From: Aquatica leii
Taxonomy: Eukaryota; Arthropoda; Insecta; Coleoptera; Lampyridae
DNA: 64,000 nt
Reading direction: 5' to 3'
Assembly (NCBI GenBank): GCA_035610365.1
Contig: CM069433.1
Span: forward strand, 191,278,760-191,342,759
Each line of letters begins with the position of its first letter. Positions within the stretch are counted from its first letter, which is position 1. The notes beneath the pieces are model-generated. The model saw only the letters and a program-made list of their open reading frames with translations, made no database searches and was not told the DNA's origin. The translations under genes were made by a program, and so were the position numbers. Positions 61,836 through 64,000 of the stretch are shown here, one piece after another.

Positions 61836-64000
61836 CAGTTTGCAGTTTTTTCATAAGAAACGTTAGAAAAAACTTCTTAAAAACGTTTTTATGCAGTTTT
61901 TTTCATAAGAAACGTTAAAAAAAACTTCTTAAAAACGTTTTTATGCAGTTTTTTATATAAGAAACGTTAAAAAAAACTTCTTAAAAACGTTTTTATGCAG
62001 TTTTTTCATAAGAAACGTTAAAAAACTTCTTTAAAATGTTTTTATGCAGTTTTTTCATAAGAAACGTTAGAAAAAACTTCTTAAATACGATTTTATGCAG
62101 TTTTTTCATAAGAAACGTTAGAAAAAACTTCTTAAAAACGTTTTTATGCAGTTTTTTCATAAGAAACGTTAGAAAAAACTTCTTAAATACGATTTTATGC
62201 AGTTTTTTCATTAGAAACGTTAAAAAAAACTTCTTAAAAACGTTTTTATGCAGTTTTTTCATAAGAAACGTCAAAAAAACTTCTTTAAAACGTTTTTATG
62301 TAGTTTTTTCATAAGAAACGTTAGAAAAAACTTCTTAAAAACGTTTTTATGCTGTTTTTTCATAAGAGATGTTTGAAAAAACTTCTTAAAAACGTTTTTA
62401 TGCAGTTTTTTCATTAGAAACGTTAAAAAAAACTTCTTAAAAACGTTTTTATGCAGTTTTTTCATAAGAAACGTTAGAAAAAACTTCTTAAATACGATTT
62501 TATGCAGTTTTTTCATTAGAAACGTTAAAAAAAACTTCTTAAAAACGTTATTATGCAGTTTTTTCATAAGAAACGTTAAAAAACTTCTTTAAAATGTTTT
62601 TATGCAGTTTTTTCATAAGAAACGTTAGAAAAAACTTCTTAAATACGATTTTATGCAGTTTTTTCATAAGAAACGTTAGAAAAAACTTCTTAAAAACGTT
62701 TTTATGCAGTTTTTTCATAAGAAACGTTAGAAAAAACTTCTTAAATACGATTTTATGCAGTTTTTTCATTAGAAACGTTAAAAAACTTCTTAAAAACGTT
62801 TTTATGCAGTTTTTCATAAGAAACGTCAAAAAACTTCTTTAAAACGTTTTTATGTAGTTTTTCATAAGAAACGTTAGAAAAACTTCTTAAAAACGTTTTT
62901 ATGCTGTTTTTCATAAGAGATGTTTGAAAAAACTTCTTAAAAACGTTTTTATGCAGTTTTTCATTAGAAACGTTAAAAACTTCTTAAAAACGTTTTTATG
63001 CAGTTTTTCATAAGAAACGTTAAAAACTTCTTTAAAACGTTTTTATGCAGTTTTTTCATAAGAAACGTTAGAAAAAACTTCTTAAAAACGTTTTAATGCT
63101 GTTTTTCATAAGAAATGTTTGAAAAAACTTCTTAAAAACGTTTTTATGCAGTTTTTCATTAGAAACGTTAAAAACTTCTTAAAAACGTTTTTATGCAGTT
63201 TTTCATAAGAAACGTTAGAAAAACTTCTTAAAAACGTTTTGATGCAGTTTTCATTAGAAACGTTAAAAAACTTCTTAAAAACGTTTTTATGCAGTTTTTT
63301 CATAAGAAACGTTAAAAAAACTTCTTTAAAACGTTTTTATGCAGTTTTTTCATAAGAAACGTTAGAAAAAACTTCTTAAAAACGTTTTAATGCTGTTTTT
63401 TCATAAGAAATGTTTGAAAAAACTTCTTAAAAACGTTTTTATGCAGTTTTTTCATTAGAAACGTTAAAAAAACTTCTTAAAAACGTTTTTATGCAGTTTT
63501 TTCATTAGAAACGTTAAAAAAAACTTCTTAAAAACGTTTTTATGCAGTTTTTTCATAAGAAACGTTAGAAAAAACTTCTTAAAAACGTTTTTATGCAGTT
63601 TTTTCATTAGAAACGTTAAAAAAACTTCTTAAAAACGTTTTTATGCAGTTTTTTCATAAGAAACGTTAAAAAAACTTCTTTAAAACGTTTTTATGCAGTT
63701 TTTTCATAAGAAACGTTAGAAAAAACTTCTTAAAAACGTTTTTATGCAGTTTTTTATATAAGAAACGTTAAAAAAAACTTCTTAAAAACGTTTTTATGCA
63801 GTTTTTTCATAAGAAACGTTAAAAAACTTCTTTAAAATGTTTTTATGCAGTTTTTTCATAAGAAACGTTAGAAAAAACTTCTTAAAAACGTTTTTATGCA
63901 GTTTTTTCATAAGAAACGTTAAAAAACTTCTTTAAAATGTTTTTATGCAGTTTTTTCATAAGAAACGTTAGAAAAAACTTCTTAAAAACGTTTTTATGCA
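61836..64000. repeat. 51-bp satellite array with higher-order structure, open at window end
   Basis: About 42 units of roughly 51 bp (TTTTTATGCAG, T6, CATAAGAAACGTTAG, A6, CTTCTTAAAAACG). Variants recur: AAATACGATTTT, ATGCTG with AGAGATGTTTG, and TTTAAAATG. The series at about 62036-62350 repeats at 62594-62905, a shift of about 556-558 bp (11 units), indicating a higher-order repeat. Because 51 is divisible by 3, both strands show artefactual 17-residue-repeat ORFs. Confidence 0.9.

Noticed and set aside
61993..63303. Long ORFs on both strands with 17-residue repeats (KKLHKNVFKKFF / CSFFIRNVRKNF)
   Set aside because: Arise because the 51-bp satellite unit is divisible by three; no start context, and both strands are open equally.
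60818..64000. CRISPR-like regular repeats
   Set aside because: Head-to-tail units without unique spacers in a eukaryotic context; this is satellite DNA.
1..64000. tRNA, rRNA or other structural RNA genes
   Set aside because: No cloverleaf with conserved T-loop or rRNA core motif was noticed on either strand; the tRNA-like strings seen are primer-binding sites.

Overview
This window looks like a repeat-dense, A+T-rich stretch of an insect (or at least arthropod) nuclear genome. I cannot name the species. The evidence is: no bacterial-style gene packing; canonical GT/AG splice sites beside the few host-like exons; R1/I-type, RTE-type, Ty3/Gypsy, BEL/Pao, MULE, hAT and Tc1-like elements; and an exon resembling the N-terminus of a nose-resistant-to-fluoxetine (NRF) protein. 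Almost every long ORF belongs to a decayed mobile element. Family names A, B and C below are my own labels.

Layout. 1-1120 (-): 3'-cut relic of family A, an R1-like non-LTR element. 2530-4568 (+): RTE-like non-LTR copy 1. 4835-11758: a ~6.9 kb element with perfect 19-bp terminal inverted repeats, carrying a broken gene with a PIN-nuclease-like region and a C-terminal tesmin/TSO1-type CXC domain, itself split by a ~1.8 kb insertion. 13820-14153 (-): NRF-like first coding exon. 16490-21620 (+): non-LTR fragments, mainly family C. 21619-23930 (+): BEL/Pao pol relic. 25700-39270: RTE-like copy 2, split by a family B element on the - strand (29213-38722), which is itself split by a family A element on the + strand (31109-36173). 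Both nested insertions have recognisable target-site duplications. 40100-40860: Tc1-like relic holding a 217-bp hAT-type MITE with an 8-bp duplication. 44074-50152 (+): a complete-ended Ty3/Gypsy element (LTRs, GTAT duplication, gag, PR, RT-RNase H, integrase). 50600-55420: B and C fragments and a FLYWCH/MULE transposase relic on the - strand. 57200-58270: an LTR/PBS remnant followed by an envelope-like glycoprotein relic. 59120-59830: C and B scraps. 60390-64000: a tandem-repeat block consisting of degenerate T/A-rich repeats, six copies of a ~182-bp repeat, then a 51-bp satellite running off the window end.

The most striking item is the 3' extension of the Gypsy pol frame. After the integrase C-terminus it continues into a macrodomain closely resembling the TARG1/OARD1 ADP-ribosyl-hydrolase type, with both known catalytic residues apparently kept, and then a CCCH zinc finger. 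Second is the PIN-like/CXC inverted-repeat element, which I cannot place in a named transposon superfamily. Third is a compensatory base change in a hairpin near the 3' end of family C, which supports a conserved RNA structure.

All assignments come from reading the sequence and recalling family motifs; no database search was run. Nearly all element ORFs contain stops or frameshifts, so no autonomous mobility is implied for these copies.
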